From Candidatus Elarobacter sp. (lineage in GTDB: Bacteria > Vulcanimicrobiota > Vulcanimicrobiia > Vulcanimicrobiales > Vulcanimicrobiaceae), in contig JASLGJ010000570.1 of NCBI GenBank assembly GCA_030150085.1, positions 1 to 12,430 of the forward strand: a stretch of 12,430 nt of DNA. The letters are read 5' to 3'. Numbering within the stretch: position 1 is the stretch's first letter; each line of letters opens with the position of its first letter. A program made the translations under genes and the position numbers. The notes under the pieces are model-generated. The model was not told the DNA's origin and did not search any database. It saw only the letters and a program-made list of their open reading frames with translations. This document shows positions 6,408 to 12,041 of this stretch, piece after piece.

Positions 6408-7043
6408 TTGGTCCCGGTTCCCGGAAACCCTCTCGCGAGCTGGTTGTTGGCGCTCGCGTGGATTCTCGCCCCGGTCCGTATCGACGGTGTCCGGGACGCC
6501 GCCCTATCGTGGCATATTCCCGAGCCGGTGCCGGTCATTCGCGGCTTGCGGCTGCTCATGGACGCGGGCCCGCGCGCGCCCGCCGCCGTGCGGGTCGCTC
6601 GCGAGGTGCTGCGGAGCAACCCCCGGCTCGACCCCGTCGACGCGCTGCTCCTGGCCACCCGGGCCCTGGACACCGCCCGGGCGCGCGGGGTGGCGCCGGC
6701 CTTCCTGGCCGCCACCCTGCTCCAGGAATCGGCCTTCGACCCGCGCGCGGTGTCGGCCGCGGGGGCGGTGGGGATCGCCCAGTTCACCATCCCGACCGCG
6801 CGCCTGCAGGGCGTGGGCGACCCCTGGGACCCGGCCGCCGCGATCGACGGCTCGGCCCGCCTGCTGGCGGCCTACGTGGCCGCCTACCAGGGCCGCGGGG
6901 AGGACCCCTACGCGCTGGCCCTGGCGGCCTACAACGCCGGCCCGGGCGCGGTCAGCTTCTACGGCGGCGTGCCGCCCTATCCGGAGACCCGCGAGTACAT
7001 CGGCGACATCCGCACCAGATGGTCCCGCATCGTCGGGAGATAG
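6408..7043 (+). CDS. Lytic transglycosylase, SLT domain (Slt70/MltC-like)
   Basis: From the TTG at 6408 the product has 211 residues. A hydrophobic stretch (SWLLALAWILAPV, 11-23) is a likely signal peptide or anchor. The C-terminal half is a soluble lytic transglycosylase domain. It has the catalytic glutamate in LLQESAFDPRAVS (E107), AGAVGIAQF (118-126) and ALAAYNAGPGAV (171-182), followed by YPETREYIGDI (191-201). It would cleave the MurNAc-GlcNAc bond of peptidoglycan in the periplasm or cell wall, forming 1,6-anhydroMurNAc. The domain is short and stands without LysM or other binding modules. Start choice is uncertain: TTG 6381 in the same frame is possible, but AGAAGG at 6391-6396 fits 6408 better. 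The gene is divergent from the membrane-lipid pair, leaving only about 35 bases for both promoters. Confidence 0.88.
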   Translation: MVPVPGNPLASWLLALAWILAPVRIDGVRDAALSWHIPEPVPVIRGLRLLMDAGPRAPAAVRVAREVLRSNPRLDPVDALLLATRALDTARARGVAPAFLAATLLQESAFDPRAVSAAGAVGIAQFTIPTARLQGVGDPWDPAAAIDGSARLLAAYVAAYQGRGEDPYALALAAYNAGPGAVSFYGGVPPYPETREYIGDIRTRWSRIVGR

Positions 7044-7095
7044 ACAGCCGCGATCGGCCGACCGCGTCAGGCGCCACGTGGGCGCGGCGGCCCTC

Positions 7096-7120
7096 GTCAC
7101 GGCCGCACGGCGGACGTGAC
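7096..7120. terminator. Hairpin between convergent genes
   Basis: GTCACG (7096-7101) pairs with CGTGAC (7115-7120), and CCGC (7103-7106) with GCGG (7110-7113), around an ACG loop with a single G/A mismatch. A weaker hairpin (GCGCC 7071-7075 with GGCGC 7081-7085) precedes it. Both lie between the stops of the transglycosylase and the hydrolase genes and probably end transcription from both sides. Confidence 0.6.
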
Positions 7121-7121
7121 C

Positions 7122-7796
7122 CTAGGCGAAGGCGCGGTGGAGGAAGGCGTTGACGCGGTCCCAGGCGTCGGCGATCTGGCGCGCGGCGAGCGTGTCGAGG
7201 TCCTCGCGGAAGAACGAGTGGCCGACCTCGGGGTAGACCTCGATCTCGAAGCTCTTGCCCTCGGCGCTCAGCTTCTCGCGGATGGTCTCGATGTCGTGCT
7301 CGCCGATCTGCTCGTCGTGGCCTCCGAAGACCAGCAGCAGCGGGGTGCGGACGTCCTCGACCTCGTCGATCGCGGCCTTGCTCGCGCCCGGCAGCGGGCG
7401 GGCGATGCTCTGGCCGTAGAAGGCCACCGCCGCCGAGAGGCCGGGCAGCGAGGCGGACAGGAACGCCGCCGTGCCGCCCCAGCCGAAGCCCCAGGTCGCG
7501 ATCTTGCCGTACTGGACGAAGGGCTGGCGGTTGGCCCAGTCGCGCGCGGCGGCGACGTCCCGGCAGACGTCCTCGAGCTGGAAGACCTCCTCGGGCTTGC
7601 CCCCGCGCAGGTAGTCGATCGCGATCCCGACGTAGCCGGCCTGGCCGACCAGGTTGGTGATCCGCCGCATCTCGGCGTCGAAGCCGTAGATGCCCTCGAG
7701 CACGATCACGGCCGGGCGGCGCTGGCCGTCCCGGCGCGACACGTAGGCCTGCATCGGCCCCTTGGGGCCCGCGATCGTGAGCTCGTCGGCGATCAT
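7122..7796 (-). CDS. Dienelactone hydrolase-family paralogue lacking the catalytic cysteine
   Basis: The 224-residue protein aligns along its length with the gene directly upstream (MQAY near residue 15, AVIVLEGIYG, RRITNLVGQAGYVGIAIDY, IATWGF, LLLVFGGHD, YPEVGHSFF, IADAWDRVNAFL). The family nucleophile sits in GxCxGG. Here the same segment is GFGWGG with Gly at position 105 (codon GGC at 7484-7482, where the paralogue has TGC). The residue that activates the thiol in Pseudomonas dienelactone hydrolase, E36, is also Gly here (LEGIYG in place of LQEIFG). The triad Asp (D161) and His (H193) remain. It cannot use the normal mechanism and may be a pseudoenzyme, a partner subunit or an enzyme with another chemistry. 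Its ATG overlaps the upstream stop (ATGA), with GGGAG eight bases before it. Internal frame and length are intact, so this is not decay. Confidence 0.88.
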   Translation of the reverse strand: MIADELTIAGPKGPMQAYVSRRDGQRRPAVIVLEGIYGFDAEMRRITNLVGQAGYVGIAIDYLRGGKPEEVFQLEDVCRDVAAARDWANRQPFVQYGKIATWGFGWGGTAAFLSASLPGLSAAVAFYGQSIARPLPGASKAAIDEVEDVRTPLLLVFGGHDEQIGEHDIETIREKLSAEGKSFEIEVYPEVGHSFFREDLDTLAARQIADAWDRVNAFLHRAFA

Positions 7797-8545
7797 CTCA
7801 GGTGCTCCCGTAAGAAGGCCTGGACGCGGTCCCAGGCGTCGGCGACGTCGTGCGGGGTCTGGTCGTTCTCGTGGCCGCCTTCGAGCTCCGAGCCGCTGTT
7901 GCGGAAGAACGCGTGGTCCTGGTCGGGATAGACCTGGAGCTCGAAGCGCTTTCCGGCCGCCTCCAGCGCCGCCCGGGTCCGCTCGACGGCCTCGGGGGTG
8001 ATGAAGGCGTCTTTCCCGCCGTAGACCAGGAGCAACGGGGCCTTGATGTCGGCCGCGTCGGCGATCCCCTCGGGCTCGCCGTTGGGGAACTTCGAGGCGA
8101 TCGAGCCGCCGTAGAAGCAGATCGCGGCGTCGAGCCCCTCCAGGGTGGCGGTCACGAACGCGACCGCCCCGCCGAAGCAGAAGCCCCAGGTGGCGATGTG
8201 GTTGAAGTCCACGAAGCTCTGGCGGTTGAGGTAGTCGATCGCCGCCGTCACGTCGGCCCGCAGGGTCTCGCGCGAGACCTTGCCGGCGGCCGCGAAGCCT
8301 GCCTGCATCCCTTTGCGGGTATAGGGCTCGTTGAGATCGGGATGCGTGCGATGGTAGTAGTTGATCGCTAGTCCAACGTACCCAGCACCGGCCACCAGGT
8401 CCGTGATGCGCTTGACCTCGGTGTTCACACCGAAGATCTCTTGCAGCACGATCACGGCCGGCCGCGGTGTCGCGGCGTCGGGCCGGGCCAGGTACGCCTG
8501 CATCGGGTTCCCGGCGACATCGATGGTGAGCGATTCAGAGATCAC
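7793..8545 (-). CDS. Dienelactone hydrolase family protein, complete triad
   Basis: The product has 250 residues, an alpha/beta hydrolase of the dienelactone hydrolase family. The nucleophile is in TWGFCFGGAVAF (C123), the acid in LLLVYGGKDAF (D179) and the base in YPDQDHAFF (H211). The thiol-activating glutamate E36 is in VLQEIFGVN. Such enzymes hydrolyse lactones or small esters; the original family member opens dienelactone in chloroaromatic breakdown, but most homologues have other, unknown substrates. No aromatic-degradation genes are nearby. The frame is open upstream across the opposite-strand methyltransferase gene, but the real start is the GTG at 8545, four bases after a strong AGGAGGAA ribosome binding site and at the family's usual N-terminus. 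It is the first gene of a two-gene operon with its cysteine-less paralogue. The 57-base divergent gap to the methyltransferase holds an 8-bp palindrome GTTGCAAC (8563-8570). Confidence 0.92.
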   Translation of the reverse strand: MISESLTIDVAGNPMQAYLARPDAATPRPAVIVLQEIFGVNTEVKRITDLVAGAGYVGLAINYYHRTHPDLNEPYTRKGMQAGFAAAGKVSRETLRADVTAAIDYLNRQSFVDFNHIATWGFCFGGAVAFVTATLEGLDAAICFYGGSIASKFPNGEPEGIADAADIKAPLLLVYGGKDAFITPEAVERTRAALEAAGKRFELQVYPDQDHAFFRNSGSELEGGHENDQTPHDVADAWDRVQAFLREHLR

Positions 8546-8602
8546 GGTTCCTCCTGGCGGGTGTTGCAACTTCGGGCGATGACGGGGGCATAGACGACAA
8601 CG

Positions 8603-9607
8603 ATGGCTGCGACGACGCAAACCGCGTTCTCCGAGCGCTTCGCGCTCCACCGAGACCCTCACCCGGCGCGAGTCGCGACGTTCGCCGAGGACGTACGCGT
8701 GGGCCTGGGAACGCGCCCCATGAGCCTCTCGCCCAAGTACTTCTACGACGACCTGGGCTCGGCGCTGTTCGAGGCCATCACTCGCCTGCCGGAGTACTAC
8801 CTGACCCGGGTCGAGCGCGATCTGCTGGCGACCTACGGGCGCGAGATCGTGGCCGCGCTGGACGGCCCGCTCGAGCTCGTGGAGCTGGGCAGCGGCAGCG
8901 CGCTCAAGACCCGGCTCCTGATCGACGCGCTGCTGGAGCGCCAGCCGGCCCTGACGTACCACCCGATCGACATCTCGGCCGACGCCGTGACCGAGTCGTC
9001 GCTGGCCCTGACCGCGGCCTACGAGCAGCTGCGGGTCGACGCGTACGCGAGCGACTACTTCCCGCTCTTGCGCGGCAAGCGGCTGGCCCTGCGCGAGCGC
9101 GCGCTGGCGCTGTTCCTGGGCTCGAACATCGGCAACTTCGAGCCGCCCCAGGCGCGCGAGCTGCTGACCCTGCTGGCCGGGGCGCTGCGTTCGGGCGACG
9201 GGCTGCTGATCGGCTACGACCTCAAGAAGGACCCCACGATCCTCGAGCTGGCCTACGACGACCCGACCGGCGTCACCGCGGCCTTCAACATGAACCTGCT
9301 GGCCCGCATGAACCGCGAGCTGGGGGCCGATTTCAACCTGTCGCGCTTCCGCTTCCGGGCGCGCTGGGACGAGCAGGGCGGCGCGGTGCGCTCCTACGTG
9401 GTCAGCGCGCGCCAGCAGCGGGTCCGCATCCCCGCCTCCGACCTCGTGCTCGACCTGGTGGCGGACGACGCGATCCACACCGAGTCCTCGTACAAGTTCG
9501 CGCGCGAGGAGATCGTCGCGCTGGCCAAGCGCTGCGGCTTCGCCGAGAAGACGACCTTCACCGACGCCGCCGGGCGCTACGCCCTCAGCCTGTTCGCGGT
9601 GGTCTAA
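8603..9607 (+). CDS. egtD: EgtD-like L-histidine N-alpha-methyltransferase (DUF2260 family)
   Basis: This 334-residue protein covers the whole EgtD family. The N-terminal motif is SPKYFYDDLGSALFEAITRL (43-62), then PEYYLTR. The SAM-binding loop is LVELGSGSALKT (92-103), and GSNIGNFE (173-180) contains the Asn that holds the substrate. They are followed by LIGYDLKKD and FNMNLLARMNRELGADF. Near the end THESSYKF-like HTESSYKF (292-299) carries E294 and S296, equal to E282 and S284 of the Mycobacterium smegmatis enzyme. EgtD trimethylates histidine to hercynine in ergothioneine synthesis. The residue equal to M252 appears to be S264 (VRSYVVS), so substrate choice may differ. No egtB or other ergothioneine gene lies next to it in this window. 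The ATG at 8603 has no clear Shine-Dalgarno. The DUF4279 gene follows two bases after the stop. I am sure of the family, less of the exact substrate. Confidence 0.85.
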   Translation: MAATTQTAFSERFALHRDPHPARVATFAEDVRVGLGTRPMSLSPKYFYDDLGSALFEAITRLPEYYLTRVERDLLATYGREIVAALDGPLELVELGSGSALKTRLLIDALLERQPALTYHPIDISADAVTESSLALTAAYEQLRVDAYASDYFPLLRGKRLALRERALALFLGSNIGNFEPPQARELLTLLAGALRSGDGLLIGYDLKKDPTILELAYDDPTGVTAAFNMNLLARMNRELGADFNLSRFRFRARWDEQGGAVRSYVVSARQQRVRIPASDLVLDLVADDAIHTESSYKFAREEIVALAKRCGFAEKTTFTDAAGRYALSLFAVV

Positions 9608-9609
9608 GC

Positions 9610-10101
9610 GTGCCGGCCTGGACGGATAGCACCGCCGGCTGGAGCGACGAGGACTTCCGCCACCTCGACGGGGTGAGCCAGGTGGCGGTGCACTTCCGCT
9701 TCGCCGCCGCGACGCTCGACCCGGCGGCGGTCACCGCGCGGCTGGGCATCGAGCCGGACTGGGCGCAGCGCCGCGGCGACCCGCTCGTGCGCGGCGGGGA
9801 CCAGCCGCTGGGCCAAGCCGAGAACGGCATCTGGAGCCTGAGCTCGGTCGGCCGCGTGCGCTCGCTCAACATCGTCACCCACCTCGAGACGCTGCTCGCG
9901 CTGCTGCGCCCGGTCGCGCCCGCGGTGGCCGAGCTGGCCGCGGAGTACCCGGCGTTCTTCTTCATGGTCTACACGTCCGACGAGCTGCCGCGCGGGCGCG
10001 GCTTCGGCCTGAGTCCCGCGCTGCTGGGCGAGATCGCGGCGCTCGGCGCGGCGATCGACCTCGACTTCTACTGCGACGACCTGCACCTCGAACCGCTGTA
10101 G
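9610..10101 (+). CDS. DUF4279 domain-containing protein
   Basis: The 163-residue cytosolic protein matches the DUF4279 family. An N-terminal beta strand (QVAVHFRF, 24-31) is followed by LDPAAVTARLGIEPDWAQRRGD (36-57). The hallmark GIWSLSS is at 73-79, a helix HLETLLALLRP at 91-101, strand FFFMVYTSD at 116-124, and GFGLS with LDFYCDD toward the end. No biochemical role is known for the family. The GTG at 9610 begins two bases after the methyltransferase stop, so the two are one transcript. Its last 34 bases overlap the 3' end of the opposite-strand cyclotransferase gene. Confidence 0.82.
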   Translation: MPAWTDSTAGWSDEDFRHLDGVSQVAVHFRFAAATLDPAAVTARLGIEPDWAQRRGDPLVRGGDQPLGQAENGIWSLSSVGRVRSLNIVTHLETLLALLRPVAPAVAELAAEYPAFFFMVYTSDELPRGRGFGLSPALLGEIAALGAAIDLDFYCDDLHLEPL

Positions 10102-10577
10102 CCGTCGCGCAGGGCGCGCATGCGCGGAGCGAACGACGCGATCGCGGCTTCGACCTCGGCGTCCGCGCGCAGCGCGAGCCGGCCGTCCGCGACGGGAACG
10201 CCGCGGTCGTCGGGACAGGCGTACGCGAGCGCTTCGACCGGCCCGGCGCTGGTGTGGGCGACGACGCCGACGCGCTCGTAGAGCACGACCTCGTCGGCAT
10301 CCGGTGCCGGCGCGAGCGTGCCCGCCGGCGCCGGGTAGACCACCGCCGCGTCTTCCCAGGCGTCGGCGATGCGCCAGCCGATCGCATCGAGGTCGATCAG
10401 CACGCCGACGGCGGTGTCGGCCGGGTTGCCGGTCGCGCGCAGCGAGAGGTAGCCGGACGCGTTCGCCACGCGCAGGTAGCCGCGCAGCGCCGCCGGGCGG
10501 GCGGGGTAGTGCGCGCCCAGCAGCATCTCGCGCCAGGCGTCGTCGCGCAGGGTGCCGTAGGCGAAGAGCGGCTTCAC
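10068..10577 (-). CDS. Gamma-glutamylcyclotransferase-like (AIG2/GGCT fold) protein
   Basis: From the GTG at 10577 the product has 169 residues and starts with the family's KPLFAYGTLRDD (2-13; the YGTL glycine-rich loop). A strand GVLIDLD (58-64) and then ADAWEDAAVVY (71-81) follow, where E75 matches the catalytic Glu of the E-G/E-D segment in gamma-glutamylcyclotransferases. The C-terminal VEALAYAC strand completes the barrel. Members release 5-oxoproline from gamma-glutamyl amines or amino acids, or trim gamma-glutamyl dipeptides; the substrate here is unknown. The frame is open further upstream, but the YGTL motif always sits at the N-terminus. The GTG overlaps the permease stop as GTGA, so the gene is the last member of the osmoprotectant transporter operon. 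The 3' end overlaps the convergent DUF4279 gene by 34 bases. Confidence 0.83.
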   Translation of the reverse strand: MKPLFAYGTLRDDAWREMLLGAHYPARPAALRGYLRVANASGYLSLRATGNPADTAVGVLIDLDAIGWRIADAWEDAAVVYPAPAGTLAPAPDADEVVLYERVGVVAHTSAGPVEALAYACPDDRGVPVADGRLALRADAEVEAAIASFAPRMRALRDGYSGSRCRSSQ

Positions 10578-11185
10578 GCCCGCACCGTGCGCTCGACCGC
10601 GCGCAGCGCGAGATCGGCCGCGACGGCGAGCAGCGCCGAGGCCAGCGCGCCGGCGACGATCTTGGCCGGGTTGTCGGTGCGCAGGCCCTCGAACAGCAGC
10701 ACGCCCAGGCCGCCGGCCTGGATCCACGCCGCCACCGTCGCGAGCGCGACCAGCGTCACCGCGGCGATGCGCACGCCGCCCAGCACCACCGGCAGCGCAG
10801 CGGGGAACTCCACCCGCAGCAGCGTCTGGCGCGGCGTCAGGCCCAAGCCGCGCGCGGCGTCGACGAGCGCCGGATCGACGCCGCGCAAGCCCGCGACGAC
10901 GCCGCGCAGCAGCACCATCTGGGCGTAGATCACCAGCGCGACGATCGCGGTCAGCGGGCCGAGCCCGATGGCGGCGACGAGCAGCGCCAGCAGCGCCAGG
11001 CTGGGGATCGTGTAGAGCACGCCGCTCGTCCCGAGGATCAGCGCGCCCGCGCGCGGCTTGCGCGCCGCGACCACGCCCAGCGGAAGCGCGATCACCAGCG
11101 CGATCGCCAGCGAGACCAGCACCAGCACGACGTGCTGGCCGAGGAGTGAACCTACGCGCTCGGGGTGCGCGAGCAGATAGGTCAT
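10574..11185 (-). CDS. Osmoprotectant-type ABC transporter permease (OpuCB/YehW/ProW-like)
   Basis: The 203-residue inner-membrane protein has about five or six transmembrane helices (near 18-40, 48-72, 76-98, 133-156 and 176-196). The cytoplasmic coupling loop is ALVDAARGLGLTPRQTLLRVEFPAALP (about 106-132), the EAA-type motif that contacts the ATPase. Length and loop match single-domain permeases of glycine betaine/choline/proline-betaine importers. The ATG at 11185 overlaps the stop of a candidate 21-codon ORF (ATGA), and its own stop overlaps the next start (GTGA). Only one permease gene is visible; OpuC systems often have a second, which could lie beyond the right edge. Confidence 0.9.
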   Translation of the reverse strand: MTYLLAHPERVGSLLGQHVVLVLVSLAIALVIALPLGVVAARKPRAGALILGTSGVLYTIPSLALLALLVAAIGLGPLTAIVALVIYAQMVLLRGVVAGLRGVDPALVDAARGLGLTPRQTLLRVEFPAALPVVLGGVRIAAVTLVALATVAAWIQAGGLGVLLFEGLRTDNPAKIVAGALASALLAVAADLALRAVERTVRA

Positions 11186-11247
11186 CGCCGTGCCCGCTCG
11201 TTCATCGACTGCGTCCGTTCGCTCGTCGGCTGCGCCCGTTCGCTCAT
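11182..11247 (-). CDS. Candidate 21-residue ORF bridging ATPase and permease genes
   Basis: An ATG at 11247 overlaps the ATPase stop (ATGA), and the frame ends in a TGA that overlaps the permease ATG (ATGA again), giving exactly 21 codons. The peptide is three heptads: MSERAQP, TSERTQS and MNERARR. They are written by three 21-bp tandem repeats. It could be a coupling peptide that carries ribosomes across the gap, or a by-product of the repeats. No Shine-Dalgarno is visible at its start, which is usual for coupled genes. There is no family to compare with. Confidence 0.35.
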   Translation of the reverse strand: MSERAQPTSERTQSMNERARR

Positions 11248-11250
11248 CGT
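11188..11250 (-). repeat. Three 21-bp tandem repeats between ATPase and permease genes
   Basis: Units at 11188-11208, 11209-11229 and 11230-11250 are related: units 2 and 3 match at 18 of 21 bases and unit 1 matches unit 3 at 16 of 21. The plus-strand core is CCGTTCGCTC(A/G)TCG. The repeats fill the whole gap between two coding genes and contain the ATPase stop. Because 21 is a multiple of three, unit gain or loss would keep the mini-ORF in frame. Confidence 0.75.
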
Positions 11251-12041
11251 TCGATCAGCGGCCGTTCGGTCGCGAGGCGGCGGGTCTCCGCGTCGACGCC
11301 GACCAGGTGGCGCACGAAGTCGTCGGCGGGATGCTCCAGCAGCTCGGCGGGCGGGGCGACCTGCACGACCCGGCCGGCGTTCATCACCACGATCCGGTCG
11401 GCCAGGCGCAGCGCCTCGTCGACGTCGTGGGTGACGAACACCACCGTCGTGCCCAGCTCGCGGTGGACGCGCGCGATCTCGTCCTGCAGCGAGGCGCGCA
11501 CGATCGCGTCGACCGCGGCGAACGGCTCGTCCATCAGCAGCACCGGCGGCTCGGCGGCCAGCGCGCGCGCCACCCCGACGCGCTGCGCCTCGCCGCCCGA
11601 CAGCTCGCGCGGCTTGCGCGCCCGGTAGCGCGCCGGATCGAGCGAGACCAGCGCGAGCAGCTCGTCGACGCGGGCCGCGATGCGCGCCTCGTCCCAGCCC
11701 AGCAGGCGCGGCACCACCGCGACGTTCTGCGCGACGGTGTAGTGGGGAAACAGGCCGACGGCCTGAATCGCGTAGCCGATCCCGCGCCGCACCTGGGTCG
11801 CGTCCTGCTGCCGCACGTCGACGCCGTCGATCAGGACCGTGCCCGCGCTCGGCTCGACCAGCCGGTTGATGGTGCGCAGCAGCGTGCTCTTGCCGCAGCC
11901 CGACGGCCCCAGCAGCACCGCGAACGTGCCGGGCTCGATCGTCAGGTCGACGTCGTGCACGGCCGCGAGCTGCGCGCCGGGGTATTGCACCGCCAGCCCG
12001 CGCAGCTCGACCCGCGCCCCGCGCTTTCCGACCTCAGTCAA
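11244..12041 (-). CDS. Osmoprotectant-type ABC transporter ATP-binding protein (OpuCA/ProV-like)
   Basis: The 265-residue ATPase contains Walker A GPSGCGKST (45-53), the Q-loop in YAIQAVGLFPHYTV (Q93), the signature LSGGEAQRV (147-155), Walker B VLLMDEPF (167-174), the D-loop AAVDA and the switch histidine in VTHD (H205). YAIQxxGLFPH is typical of the betaine/choline group, which usually has IGYVIQ..GLFPH. Most OpuCA and ProV proteins have a C-terminal CBS pair or extension of 100 or more residues that senses ionic strength. This one ends about 15 residues after the core, so it lacks that sensor. The start is TTG at 12041, eight bases inside the end of the substrate-binding protein gene. It has no Shine-Dalgarno and is probably read by coupling; the next in-frame start would delete the first conserved strand (VELRGL). 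Confidence 0.9.
   Translation of the reverse strand: MTEVGKRGARVELRGLAVQYPGAQLAAVHDVDLTIEPGTFAVLLGPSGCGKSTLLRTINRLVEPSAGTVLIDGVDVRQQDATQVRRGIGYAIQAVGLFPHYTVAQNVAVVPRLLGWDEARIAARVDELLALVSLDPARYRARKPRELSGGEAQRVGVARALAAEPPVLLMDEPFAAVDAIVRASLQDEIARVHRELGTTVVFVTHDVDEALRLADRIVVMNAGRVVQVAPPAELLEHPADDFVRHLVGVDAETRRLATERPLIER

Noticed and set aside
4747..7119. 790-residue plus-strand open frame
   Set aside because: It spans three unrelated real genes, mostly on the opposite strand, has low-complexity composition and no domain. It is a GC-driven shadow.
7122..7796. Reading the Cys-less hydrolase as a pseudogene
   Set aside because: The frame is full length, coupled to its neighbour, keeps Asp, His and the fold motifs, and shows no frameshift or stop; two linked residues changed instead.
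8546..8602. Sigma70 promoter around TTGCAA (8564-8569) for the EgtD-like gene
   Set aside because: The only -10-like match (CATAGA, 8589-8594) gives a 19-base spacer and poor consensus, so it was not listed as a feature.
8546..9478. N-terminal extension of the dienelactone hydrolase to about 561 residues
   Set aside because: The extra part is antisense to the EgtD-like gene and has no family resemblance; a strong ribosome binding site and the family N-terminus fix the start at 8545.
11188..11250. CRISPR-like array
   Set aside because: Units are directly adjacent with no spacers, only three copies, and imperfect; this is a tandem repeat.
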